Source of the DNA: Russula earlei
Taxonomy: Eukaryota > Basidiomycota > Agaricomycetes > Russulales > Russulaceae
Assembly (NCBI GenBank): GCA_025769875.1
Contig: JAGFNK010000925.1
Span: 1 to 18,326, forward strand
Length of the DNA: 18,326 nucleotides
Reading direction: 5' to 3'
Shown one piece after another: positions 8,598 through 16,370 of this stretch; position 1 is the stretch's first letter; each line of letters begins with the position of its first letter. Both the position numbers and the translations under genes were made by a program. The notes beneath the pieces are model-generated. The model saw only the letters and a program-made list of their open reading frames with translations, did not search any database and had not been told where the DNA came from.

Positions 8598-9090
8598 CAG
8601 AATGTGACCTTGTGATAATCTACAACTTTCATTTACTATAAATGTCTATTTTGAGATAAAGTTGACTCACAGGAGGAGGGGCAAGGAGAGAAGGTTGACC
8701 ACGACATTGTGGAGGAGCAGGCATTGGTCGAAGGGCTGCCAATTGAGCAGCCAAATTAGCTGGTAAGTGATTATAGACTTGGCCTTGAAAATGAACAGGT
8801 TGTCTGGCAGTTGAGGTACTGGCAGGTGTTCTACGCTGTTCAGGGCTGCCCAAAGTGCAACTGGCATGCTCAGCTTGGCAAGCAGCAGCTTGTGATTGTT
8901 GAGGAGATGTGGGAGGAGTGCCAGACATGGGGGCTAATAAAAGAGACAGGATCATCAACACTGCAGTAATTAAAACATAGTAAATATACCTTGTTGATTG
9001 TTGAAAAGGGTGGAAGTTGGAGGGTTGTGAGTGACTGAAAAACATATTTAAAATAATATCCAGCTGTCCAGAAAGTGAGAGACTCACTTT

Positions 9091-9904
9091 ATAAAGAAAC
9101 TGGGCTGTTCAGCAGGGGCAGAGGATGGTGGTTGGAGGCAGAGGAAGGATTTCTGTAGCACCAACAGGCAAGCACCTGTTCTCAGATGAGCCAGTTCTGC
9201 ATTGTGTGGAGCCCAGCCTGGTTAACCAGCCATGTCCCCTCAACCCAGGTTCCGCATCCCATGTGCTGTTCAGCTGCAGAGCACAGCCTGGCCAGTTAAC
9301 TGGCCCATAAGCTTTATTTGCTCTTCAAAAGTCAAAGTCAAAAGAAAATATACTCATTTGATAACAAACATATACACAGAAGACTATAAAAGAGCCAGGA
9401 GAGCACAGGAAAAGATGCGCACTCCACACACATGGTTGTTGCTGTTGTTGTAGCCCTGTAGAGCCATTGCTCACCCAAATTTCTATTTGGCTTGCTTTCT
9501 TTTAGTTTTTCCATGGCCTCACCCAAGGCAGGTGCTGCTTGATTTACTGTGGCCATCCATTCTGGGGCCTTTTCCCCACAATGCCTGAGATGCGTCAAGT
9601 CTTGGAAGTGGCCAGGACATGCCAGTGTCCTGGTGGTGGGAGAATCTGGACCGATGTGCTCATGGGTGGCAGCCAAGAGCTGTGTGCCCTCCACTCCTCA
9701 TGCAGTACCCGGTGTTTGCATTTCATGCCAGATGTCACACTGTGAAGGAAATGGGATATGAGAAAAGCCACAAAGCTCAAAGCATGAAATCATGCACACA
9801 GGAAACCATTGCATGTCGTCAAGGTTTCAGGTGTGGGAATTGGCCAGTCACATGTTGCAGGAGATTGAAAAAACTGAGGATAGGGAATCAGATAGGAACT
9901 GTCT
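9091..9904. other. unassigned region at the Helitron 5' side
   Basis: No recognised gene. Two palindromes built on GTTAAC lie at 9218-9229 (CTGGTTAACCAG) and 9290-9305 (GGCCAGTTAACTGGCC). They sit inside two similar segments beginning GAGCCCAGCC and GAGCACAGCC. A minus-strand open frame covers 9338-9694 and includes MATVNQAAPALGEAMEKL, amphipathic and plausibly coding, but I do not recognise the family. The Helitron 5' end (expected TC) is probably somewhere here. Confidence 0.4.
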
Positions 9905-9973
9905 TGAACCATTCTCCAGAGAGGGCCCTTGAAGGACCCTTCCTTATGAGAGGAAACCCAGCCTCTATGGTGT
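9905..9973 (+). repeat. 69-bp inverted arm, left
   Basis: This segment begins TTGAACCATTCTCCAGAGAG and ends CCTCTATGGTGT. Its reverse complement matches 10862-10930 with two mismatches in 69. It directly abuts the TGTCAAGACTC start of the LTR-like unit. Confidence 0.9.
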
Positions 9974-10207
9974 TGTCAAGACTCACTGTTGAACAATCCA
10001 GTTCAAGAGCGAGGGGTTAGTTCAGAGACGAGTTGATAGACATCTAGGATGGTGTGGGCTAGGAGTAGTGTCCAAAGCAGTAACAAGTACCAAAGAGGTA
10101 CAGTTACTGGTACAGTCGAGCAAGCATGCAGGGAGGAGGCCAGGGTAGTCACAAGGGGACGGTCCTTAAAGGAGTATCCCAGGAATGGAGAGTGCCATAA
10201 ACAGATG

Positions 10208-10227
10208 GACAGTCTGAGGACTGTCCG
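10208..10227. repeat. hairpin GGACAGT-ACTGTCC in LTR unit 3
   Basis: GGACAGT and ACTGTCC form a 7-bp perfect stem with a 6-nt loop, close to the TATA box on the transcribed side. The corresponding block in the LTR 2 family copy (near 17752) keeps GGACAGTCTGA. Confidence 0.6.
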
Positions 10228-10332
10228 CTACTTTATTGAGTGCTTATATACTACAAGAGAACTGCTAAATAGGGAACAAGTCATGACCTTGTTATCAAGC
10301 ACAATAGAGTGATGAGTAAGAAGTTGGAGTGT

Positions 10333-10366
10333 GCTTACTGAGCATGCTCAGTCATGCTCAGTAAGC
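10333..10366. repeat. 14-bp perfect inverted repeat in LTR unit 3
   Basis: GCTTACTGAGCATG (10333-10346) and CATGCTCAGTAAGC (10353-10366) are perfect inverse complements around CTCAGT. The overlapping segment 10337-10352 is itself a perfect 16-bp palindrome. It lies in the presumed U3. Confidence 0.85.
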
Positions 10367-10412
10367 TGCTGAGTAAGAAGGCTTCTCTTGATGAGTAAGA
10401 GCTTTCATTGTC

Positions 10413-10439
10413 CACGTGTTCACTGCTTTAGTGCACGTG
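10413..10439. promoter_or_regulatory. two CACGTG E-boxes in LTR unit 3
   Basis: CACGTG occurs at 10413-10418 and again at 10434-10439, within 27 bp, in the presumed U3. CACGTG is the canonical bHLH site. Binding is inferred from the motif only. Confidence 0.4.
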
Positions 10440-10861
10440 CGAGCACCTGATTCATTTTCTGTTAGTTAGTTTAGGGCCAGTCATTTGAGGACTTGTAGTT
10501 TGGTTAGGGAATAGTGTTATCTTATAAGGCCCTTATATAGTTCTATTAGGGTCCTTAGAGTCGACCCTAATACTTCTATTAAGGTCCTTAGTATTGCCTT
10601 ATAGTTCGTTTTATAGTTATTAGAGTTGGTCTAATAACACGTTGTAGGGTCTTTGATACTAGGTTAGTGCCTATTGTAGAGCACCTAGAGTCGTCCTAAA
10701 GGGTCCCTAGGAAGGCCCTAATACTGTCCTTTATTGCTAGAAGGGTTGCCCTTAAGTGGGGCTTGCTGTATGTTGATTGTGCCGAGAATTGCTCGCACGA
10801 CAATGCACGCGCAATATTGTGGACACCTCTACTCACCCCTTTCGCTCATGTGAACAGGGTG

Positions 10862-10930
10862 ACACCATAGAGGCTGGGTTTCCTCCTATAAGGAAGGGTC
10901 CTTCAAGGGCCCTCTCTGGAGAATGGTTCA
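10862..10930 (-). repeat. 69-bp inverted arm, right
   Basis: This is the inverted partner of 9905-9973 with 67 of 69 matching positions. It starts ACACCATAGAGG and ends GAGAATGGTTCA. It joins directly to the first recognisable codons of the MULE transposase remnant. Confidence 0.9.
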
Positions 10931-12549
10931 TGACAACAGCCTCATCGGTATCAATGCAACTCATAATATTACTCAATATCTGGACTTCTTATTATTTATC
11001 ATGATCGCATGGGATCACTGGGGACATGGTGCATAATATTTACTAAATGTCAATTTAGTGCACTTGCCTTTTCCAGATAGGTGTGCCTGTTGCTTGGATG
11101 CTGGCATCCAATGGAACAATGGACACAATATCCTTTTTTGTCCATTGGGTCAGGGATGCCAGTCCAGCTATCCAGCTGTCTATTATAATGACAGATCATG
11201 ATGCCATGCAAGTTGCTGCCCTCAAGATTGACTATCTGGGAAGTCAGATATGGCTTTGCACATGGCACATGTTGCATGCGATGTGATCACGATTCAATAC
11301 AACAACCAAATTTTCTGATCTGTTGGATAAGATCAAGAGATGGGTACATACAGATGATCAGGCCAACATTCTGCAAATCTGGGAGGAGATCTCCACTGAT
11401 CCTCAGGTCCCACAAAGTTTTGTGAACTACCTTGGGTGTGAATGGATGCCTGTGGTGCATATGTGGTCCATGGTTTACCAGAAAAATTGGCATATCTTTG
11501 AGGAAGGGGACACCAATATGTTGATATTGAAGCATATGTGTTCCAACCAATCTAAAGATAAGATGACTTAATCATTTTTTAGATATCATCATGTCCTCAA
11601 ATCACACTGGCTTGTTGGCAAGCACAATTGGTGGATTGATCAAATCATATTTGTGCTAGTGCATCAAATGGTGCCATATTACCAAAACAGGCATGAACAT
11701 CAAGAGGTTGGGCTCAATAGTCAGGACCTGGCAGCTGACAGGCATCAGAAACTTTTTGCCCACACTGAGAGCATATCACAAGATTCAATCTTGCAATTCA
11801 ATGAGATCTGCTTTCATTTTGCTTCACAATCCCATTCCAGCAAGTTTACTCAATTGATCTGATGAAGTCAACTTGTGATTGCACAGATTATCATCTGTGG
11901 ATTAGATTCTGCAAATACATTGCAGCAACTACATCCACTTTCCCCACCTCTGTCCTGAAGAGAGCACCCAAAAAGCTCCCATAGAGAGTGCAAATAAATC
12001 CCCTGACCCACCATCCCCATCCACCAGGCCAAGGGAGAGCCTAGTATCTCTCTCACAGGAGATCATATTGTTATCATGCAATCTCACATCTAGGGTTGAG
12101 ATTGTCAAGGCTGCATGGGCCACCAAATACAGTTTGGCAGCTGCAATTAATATAATCAAGGTTACAAGGTCTTACTCAATAAGGAGGTAATTGTGCCCAA
12201 TCAGCATACATGGATGGAGACAGCTGAGTGTATGGGTGTCAAATGGGGCCCAAAACAATGGACCAGTCTCCCTGATGTGCAGGGACTGACAGTGCAAAGC
12301 ATCAGCATTGCTAAGGGAAAGCACCACCATGTTCACAATGATCTGTATGCCAGGGGTGAATGGTTGGGCAAGCACACCAAGCTTGATGCAACATCTGCCA
12401 CTGTGAATGTGTGCATGCATGCCCTTGGGGAACTGTTGTCTCAATCCCCCCTCCCTTGGAACCCCCTCCCTCAGATGCCACCACCTCCCTTGCACCAGGT
12501 CCCTTCAGACTTGCACTGCCACCTATTCTATGGCCTCATCTTCTGCTGA
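10931..12549 (+). pseudogene. MULE-type (Mutator-like) transposase remnant
   Basis: The plus strand reads GINATHNITQYLDF and WDHWGHG, then after a probable 52-nt intron (11029-11080) VPVAWMLASNGTMDTI, IIMTDHDAMQVAAL and IWLCTWHMLHAM, then KIKRWVHTDDQANI and PYYQNRHEHQEVGLNSQDLAA. These match the DDE core of fungal MULE transposases. The first catalytic Asp (DATHN in relatives) is Asn here. In-frame stops lie at 11284-11286 and 11569-11571. After a frameshift near 11860, CDCTDYHLWIRFCKYI resembles a SWIM zinc finger with its final His replaced by Tyr. Further stops follow, and a final open stretch (12193-12549) may be the C-terminus. The N-terminal zinc-finger region is missing, and no terminal inverted repeats were identified. 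Confidence 0.85.
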
Positions 12550-13144
12550 TCCTTACAATAGAAAATCTTTACTTGTATTGTAATTTATTTTCTAGATACA
12601 TAATAAATAAGTGATTGAATAAGTGATTAAGAAAATACTTTGATGTCATTTATATGTGTGATTGAATCCCCAATTCTCTTGCCAACCCAATTGCCTTTTA
12701 TGGTAATTTCTGATCATTAAACCCACTGCTAAAAGTACACAACTGTTGTTGCCCAAGCTGAAAGTGCTCAAGTCTGCTGTGAGACTCTTTGACGCTGACG
12801 TGTTTGCCTTGTTTCTTGATATCCACCAAAACATGGGCCACCCTATCACCCTAGCCCATCATGGATTATTCCCTTGGTATTTGTCAACATTAGAATTGGA
12901 GGGACACAATGAAGAGTTAGCAGATGTGGCTGGAGGAAATTAAAGGATTCTGAGGAGGAGTCAGATGTTGAGGGGTTTTCTTGGGATGAGCTACTGATTG
13001 AGGATGAAGACAAGGAGACTATTTGGTCTGAGTAGTGAGATAGCATCCACTGGCAACCTGTATGGAGCCTCTGCCTCAACACCCTGCTGCAGATGGTGTC
13101 AAAAAAAAAAGAAAACAAAAACATATACAGGCCATGTCTGCACC
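12550..13144 (+). other. unassigned stretch with degenerate coding signal
   Basis: AT-rich sequence (12550-12740) is followed by a plus-strand segment that looks formerly coding: LKSAVRLFDADVFALFLDIH around 12760-12820, then after a one-base frame change SEEESDVEGFSWDELLIEDE (about 12958-13020), ending in TAG TGA. I do not recognise the protein. It could be another gene fragment or part of a transposon. An A10 run lies at 13101-13110. Confidence 0.4.
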
Positions 13145-13423
13145 ACACAAAACTGCCACATTGTGCTTGCCTTGCATGCATTACAGCTCGCAAAGATCCA
13201 AACTGACATTGTCCTTGACATGTTGAAGGCTGCATTCCCAGACCGCCATTTTGACACATCCTTCATGTCAATGCAGGGCAACAAAGACCTCTCACAATTG
13301 CTGTATCTGCTCAGGGGGAAATTGCTCTGGGCAAAGGAGCTCAAGATCTTATTGATCCTCCTATCCAACATACCATTGCCAAATGATGATTTGCCTTTGA
13401 CCTCCCATATTTTATTTACATAG
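13145..13423 (+). pseudogene. HEM3: hydroxymethylbilane synthase (porphobilinogen deaminase) fragment
   Basis: The reading LQLAKIQTDIVLDMLKAAFP, DRHFDTSFMSMQGNKDLSQ and GKLLWAKELKILL matches the N-terminal region of porphobilinogen deaminase (family pattern SQLAxIQTxxV, then MSxxGDK, then GKSLxTKELE), the haem-pathway enzyme that polymerises porphobilinogen. Conserved positions are degraded: the Arg and Ser before QLA are replaced (LHALQLA), GDK is GNK, and TKELE is AKELK. The part carrying the catalytic SLKD-PT segment appears shortened to LLSNIPLPNDDLP. It then ends at a TAG, so about three quarters of the enzyme is absent. This is a dead fragment, perhaps moved by a transposon. There is no intron within it. 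Confidence 0.78.
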
Positions 13424-13650
13424 AAAAGCTGCAGCCTAAGCCGAGCCGAGCCGGAGCTGAGCTAGGTTTGACAGCTTTGGCCTGGGCCTGGCATTTGAGA
13501 AAGGTGAAGCGGCCTCGGGCCGAGCGGAGCCGGAACAGCACTAATTGATTGAACGATGATAAGATATCGTCACTGATCATTGTTGACTTCGCCCTCTCTG
13601 TCATCTGTCTAAGACTTCCCGTGCCATTAGGGAAAAACGGAAGAAGAACG
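13424..13650 (+). promoter_or_regulatory. upstream region of the deacylase gene
   Basis: This stretch is GC-rich next to its surroundings and contains repeated CCGAGC motifs (around 13440-13455 and 13518-13530). It probably includes the promoter and 5' untranslated region of the downstream gene. No TATA box was seen near the ATG. Confidence 0.4.
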
Positions 13651-14513
13651 ATGCGGGCAGTAGTCCAACGTGTCCTCTCTGCATCAGTCACAGGTCTCTT
13701 CTCCCTTGAACATCAATTCCGCTCACGTTGCGAGATTTTCTTCACTGGCAGTGAACGACGAAGTCGTGTCCGAAATCTCTCGGGGTTTGATGGTCCTTGT
13801 GGGCATCGGTGTTGGTATATGACATTCAATATACACCCTTTCAAGCTGAATAGATGACCGCACAGACGATAATTCCGCTGACATCGAAAACCTTGCCAAG
13901 AAGATGTGGGCTTTCGTATCTCGTCAGCTCACGTAGTGCTGATGACGCCGACGCGATTCAGATTATCCTTGAGGGTGTTCTCCAATCCTTCTGGTGATAT
14001 GTGGAAGGCAAACGTCAAAGACATACAAGGCGAAATTTTATGTGTGTCACAATTCACGCTCATGGCGAACACCTCTAAGGGCAACAAGCCCGACTTCCAC
14101 CGTGCAATGGTTCGTATTCATCTCACTTTCGGCGGTTGTCCCTCCTGCATCAACTCGCGAGAAGTCGGCAGATCAATCGCGTACAATGTACACCTCGTTT
14201 CTGCAGTTTATGGGCACTCAATACTCTCCGGAGAAGATCAAGGGTAAATTGCTCATTGGCCCGCTTGAGGAGGTCTGAATTCAACTGACAGACGGAAAAT
14301 TTGGTGCCAAGATGAACGTTAGCTTGACCAATGAGGTGACCCCAACTCTTGAACTGCGTTCATTTCTAATTTTGCTGATAAGAAACACAGGGACCTGTTA
14401 CTTTCACTCTCGACTCCCGGAAATTTGAATACATCACACCACTGATACATACAACAAGCAGTGGCACAGTCGAGCGGGAGGCCGTTGGAAGCCTCAAATT
14501 CAAGGACACTTAG
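13651..14513 (+). CDS. DTD1: D-aminoacyl-tRNA deacylase (DTD), seven exons
   Basis: DTD hydrolyses D-aminoacyl-tRNAs (and Gly-tRNA-Ala), keeping D-amino acids out of translation; it is a cytosolic homodimer. Exons are 13651-13693, 13752-13814, 13854-13905, 13962-14109, 14162-14243, 14292-14335 and 14391-14513. Every intron is GT-AG and 38-58 nt long, giving 184 codons plus stop. The protein starts MRAVVQRVLSASVTVNDEVV, then GLMVLVGIGVDD, then the signature SQFTLMANTSKGNKPDFHRAM, DGKFGAKMNVSLTNEGPVTF and a short tail SLKFKDT. Both DTD signatures are intact: SQFTL, and NEGPVT, which is split by the last intron. The ATG chosen is the only one giving the conserved start. The gene appears functional despite its transposon-rich neighbourhood. 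Confidence 0.95.
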
Positions 14514-14691
14514 GACCACCTTAGACGCCGACCGGGGTGAATAGTATAGAATGAGTGATGTAACATCACAGCGCACACAAGTAGCGGCTCGACGTCTATA
14601 TAAATTCATCGCGCTTGGCACATGAATGATATTCTACTACCTGTCATAATAGGTCATGATTTGTGCATCGTAGATAACGTAGATCATAAGA
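14514..14691. other. 3' flank of the deacylase gene
   Basis: No gene seen. It includes a TATA-like CTATATAAATTC near 14596 and a small GTGATG/CATCAC inverted repeat near 14558. It leads into the AT-rich repeat block. Confidence 0.35.
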
Positions 14692-14791
14692 GTGTCATAT
14701 TTACCTAATAAAAATCTCTGCTACTGATAAAATCACAAGATAGTAAGTACTGACTTCAGTTTCTGTAGGACAAAACTGAAGTATCTACAGG
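14692..14791 (+). repeat. dispersed repeat A, copy 1, with hairpin
   Basis: It begins GTGTCATATTTACCTAATAA and recurs at 15165-15275. It ends with a perfect 10-bp stem, ACTTCAGTTT (14753-14762) and AAACTGAAGT (14773-14782), with a 10-nt loop. The copies differ by scattered substitutions and a roughly 14-nt insertion in copy 2. Confidence 0.8.
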
Positions 14792-14916
14792 ACATACAAC
14801 ACTCTTATTAATAAGTACATCAGGAAAATCTGAGATTTGCTTAGCAACACTTACTGTCGTTTTCATGTGACCTTGCACTTGCCATTTTTGGATGTCATTT
14901 CAAGTGTGAAATCAAA

Positions 14917-15069
14917 ACTGCTATATCTCAACAGTTTCTCAACAGATTGCCTTGAAACTTTGACAGTAGAATCTTATATACTGTATCTAGATGCAGCTAA
15001 AATATGGGAGCATAATATTCAGTTCTTGAAATGTTGATTTTCAGGTGCTGACATGGGTGCAAAACTTTG
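14917..15069 (+). repeat. repeat B, copy 1
   Basis: A unit of about 150-155 bp runs from CTGCTATATCTCAACAG through CCTTGAAACTTTGACAGTAG and GCAGCTAAAATATGGGAGC to the motif TTTGAACTGCCATAT. Two further copies lie at 15516-15664 and 15665-15820. Confidence 0.8.
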
Positions 15070-15164
15070 AACTGCCATATTGTTGAATCGCGCAGTGATA
15101 AAGCAGATTAGATCGTAATAGATCTAATAAAATGATATTCAGTTTCTGTGAGACGAAACTACTT

Positions 15165-15275
15165 GTGTCATATTTACCTAATAAAATGATACTACAACGC
15201 GTAATCAGCTACTGATAAGATTGTGAGATAGTAAGTACTTACTTCAGTTTCTGTGAGACGAAACTGAAGTATCTA
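15165..15275 (+). repeat. dispersed repeat A, copy 2, with hairpin
   Basis: This is the second copy of repeat A. The same 10-bp stem is perfect here (15241-15250 with 15261-15270), and the loop differs (CTGTGAGACG). A partial third hairpin with the same loop lies at about 15139-15160. Confidence 0.8.
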
Positions 15276-15444
15276 CTGTATGTACGACGCTCTTAAGTAT
15301 CTGAGAGCGTCCCTAATTATTTTGTCTATAGTAACTATCAAATTGTTTTCACGATCGCTATGTGCTAGCTACCGATTGTCTTAGATCATACTATCAATTT
15401 TGTTATCGTACGCGTTTCATCAATTGAGCTGAAACGCTTATGTG

Positions 15445-15469
15445 GTCCGGGCCTGTGGGCCGCCCGGAC
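15445..15469. repeat. GC-rich hairpin in AT-rich region
   Basis: GTCCGGGC (15445-15452) pairs perfectly with GCCCGGAC (15462-15469) around a 9-nt loop. A second inverted repeat, CGTTTCA/TGAAACG, lies just before it at about 15412-15436. No terminator or RNA function is claimed. Confidence 0.6.
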
Positions 15470-15515
15470 AGTTTGGGCCTGACGCGTCAAACGCTTCGGC
15501 TACTCTTTATCTCAA

Positions 15516-15820
15516 CACATATCTCAACTGTTTCTCAATCAATTGACTTGAAACTTTGACAATGGGATCTCATGTACTTTATCTAGGTGCAGCCCAAGAG
15601 TTGGGGTCTAATTCTTAGTTCTTGAAGTTTCAATTTTTGGGTGTGATCTGAGTGCAAAATTTCGAACTGCCATATCTCAACCATTTCTCAATAGATTGCC
15701 TTGAAACTTGGACAGTAGAACCTTATATACTGTGTCTAGGTGCAGCTAAAATATGGGAGCCTAATGTTCAGTTCCTGAAATTTCGATTTTTGGGTGCCGA
15801 TCTGCATGCAAAATTTTGGA
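15516..15820 (+). repeat. repeat B, copies 2 and 3 in tandem
   Basis: Copies 15516-15664 and 15665-15820 abut head to tail at AACTGCCATATCTCAAC. Copy 3 is closer to copy 1 than copy 2 is: copies 1 and 3 share GCAGCTAAAATATGGGAGC, while copy 2 has GCAGCCCAAGAGTTGGGG. Confidence 0.85.
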
Positions 15821-15834
15821 CCTGCCATATCCAT

Positions 15835-16370
15835 ATGATCCCTCCCGGCCTGCTCCTTTGTTACTACTTCCTTCGCTCATATACTGAGCACACTCTACGA
15901 GCCTGGTCAAGGATATATGGGCCACTCTTCTCTATCTGGATGGGTAACCAGCTCTTTGTCATGATTTTGAATGCACGAATTGACTTGCTGGTCAACAACA
16001 GTGCCATGCGGATGATGTTTCCTCTGCAGGTGACAGCATCAACGGATCGCCATGCAGCTACTTTCCCTCAAGGCCATCCAAGGATACTCCTCTGTCTTTT
16101 ATTATGAAACCCACATCTTACCTCGATCAATGTATCACCAAACAAAGAAGGGAGTATTGCCAATCAGCCCAGCGAACTTCGTTGGTCAGTTTGTCTTGAA
16201 GTAGGCAACTACATCTCTTGTCTTTGCCTCTATGTGGAGGGTCTAATAGATGCCATGTGTTACTTGCAGTAACAATATCGCTCGCAACATGGACAGGTTC
16301 CACTCTAGATCCTCTGACAGAGCATGCACTAGCAATCGCTACTGAGTTAATGAATCTCACAGGTAACTTG
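15835..16370 (+). pseudogene. cytochrome P450 fragment
   Basis: At 15841-16030 the plus strand reads PPGLLLCYYFL, then EHTLRAWSRIYGPLFSIWMG and NQLFVMILNARIDLLVNNSAM, ending at CTGCAG|GTGACA, a credible splice donor. This matches the proline hinge and first beta-sheet region of microsomal P450s (PPGP, then WSxxYGPxFSxxxGNxxxVVLN, then DLLxxR). A second piece at about 16308-16367 reads DPLTEHALAIATELMNLTGN, like the helix E-F region of fungal P450s. The membrane anchor, the region between the pieces, the I-helix, the ExxR motif and the haem-binding cysteine loop are all missing, so it cannot function. Repeat B lies immediately upstream. Confidence 0.78.

Larger units (their letters stand above)
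8036..8928 (-). pseudogene. Helitron RepHel, proline-rich repeat-bearing N-terminal exons
   Basis: Upstream of the conserved Helitron domain the minus strand carries low-complexity coding sequence. From an ATG at 8926-8928 it reads MSGTPPTSPQQSQAA and includes YNHLPANLAAQLAALRP. A second block reads SGSGSGPGS, then YQHLPANLAAQLAAIPPP. A third, 8344-8036, is proline/alanine/serine-rich and includes three 10-residue repeats of SSAPSPPPSP type. The intron 8035-7983 is clear. The others (near 8672-8610 and 8376-8345) are not settled, and the latter would be only 32 nt. A short upstream exon near 9036-8992 is possible. Whether this region is truly part of the RepHel protein is inferred from phase continuity and orientation. 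Confidence 0.55.
2160..9090 (-). mobile_element. autonomous-type Helitron, decayed and interrupted by two solo LTRs
   Basis: On the minus strand this region encodes, from right to left, a proline-rich N-terminal portion, a cysteine-bearing Helitron N-terminal domain, a Rep domain with HUH and paired tyrosines, and a Pif1-like helicase. This is the domain order of RepHel proteins of rolling-circle Helitrons. The left limit is set near the hairpin at 2180-2198. The right (5') limit is uncertain, because coding exons appear to extend to at least 8928 and perhaps 9090. Two LTR insertions split the coding region at 3718-4285 and 6101-6929. Frameshifts near 3694, 4467 and 5323, a stop at 7932-7934 and an altered Walker B motif show that the copy is inactive. 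Confidence 0.9.
9974..10856 (-). mobile_element. LTR-like unit 3 (about 883 bp)
   Basis: Read on the minus strand it starts TGTTCACATGAGCG and ends GAGTCTTGACA, so it has TG...CA ends and the same CTTGACA terminus as LTR 2. It also shares the block around GGACAGTCTGA and a TATATA box (near 10247) in the same relative place, so it looks like a divergent relative of the LTR 2 family in minus orientation. The flanking 5-mers (GGTGT left, GGGTG right) are similar but not identical. The centre (10450-10750) is filled with degenerate short repeats of the type TAGGGTCCTTAGAG. The ends are less certain than for LTRs 1 and 2. Confidence 0.7.

Noticed and set aside
9338..9694. Minus-strand 118-codon frame as a gene
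   Set aside because: Plausible composition but no recognisable family. Mentioned only within the unassigned region.
15445..15469. GC-rich hairpin considered as a transcription terminator or structured RNA
   Set aside because: No U-run follows, no gene ends there, and the host looks eukaryotic, so it was kept only as a repeat.
14692..15820. Possible CRISPR-like array
   Set aside because: The repeats are long, few and diverged with no regular spacers, and the genome is eukaryotic.
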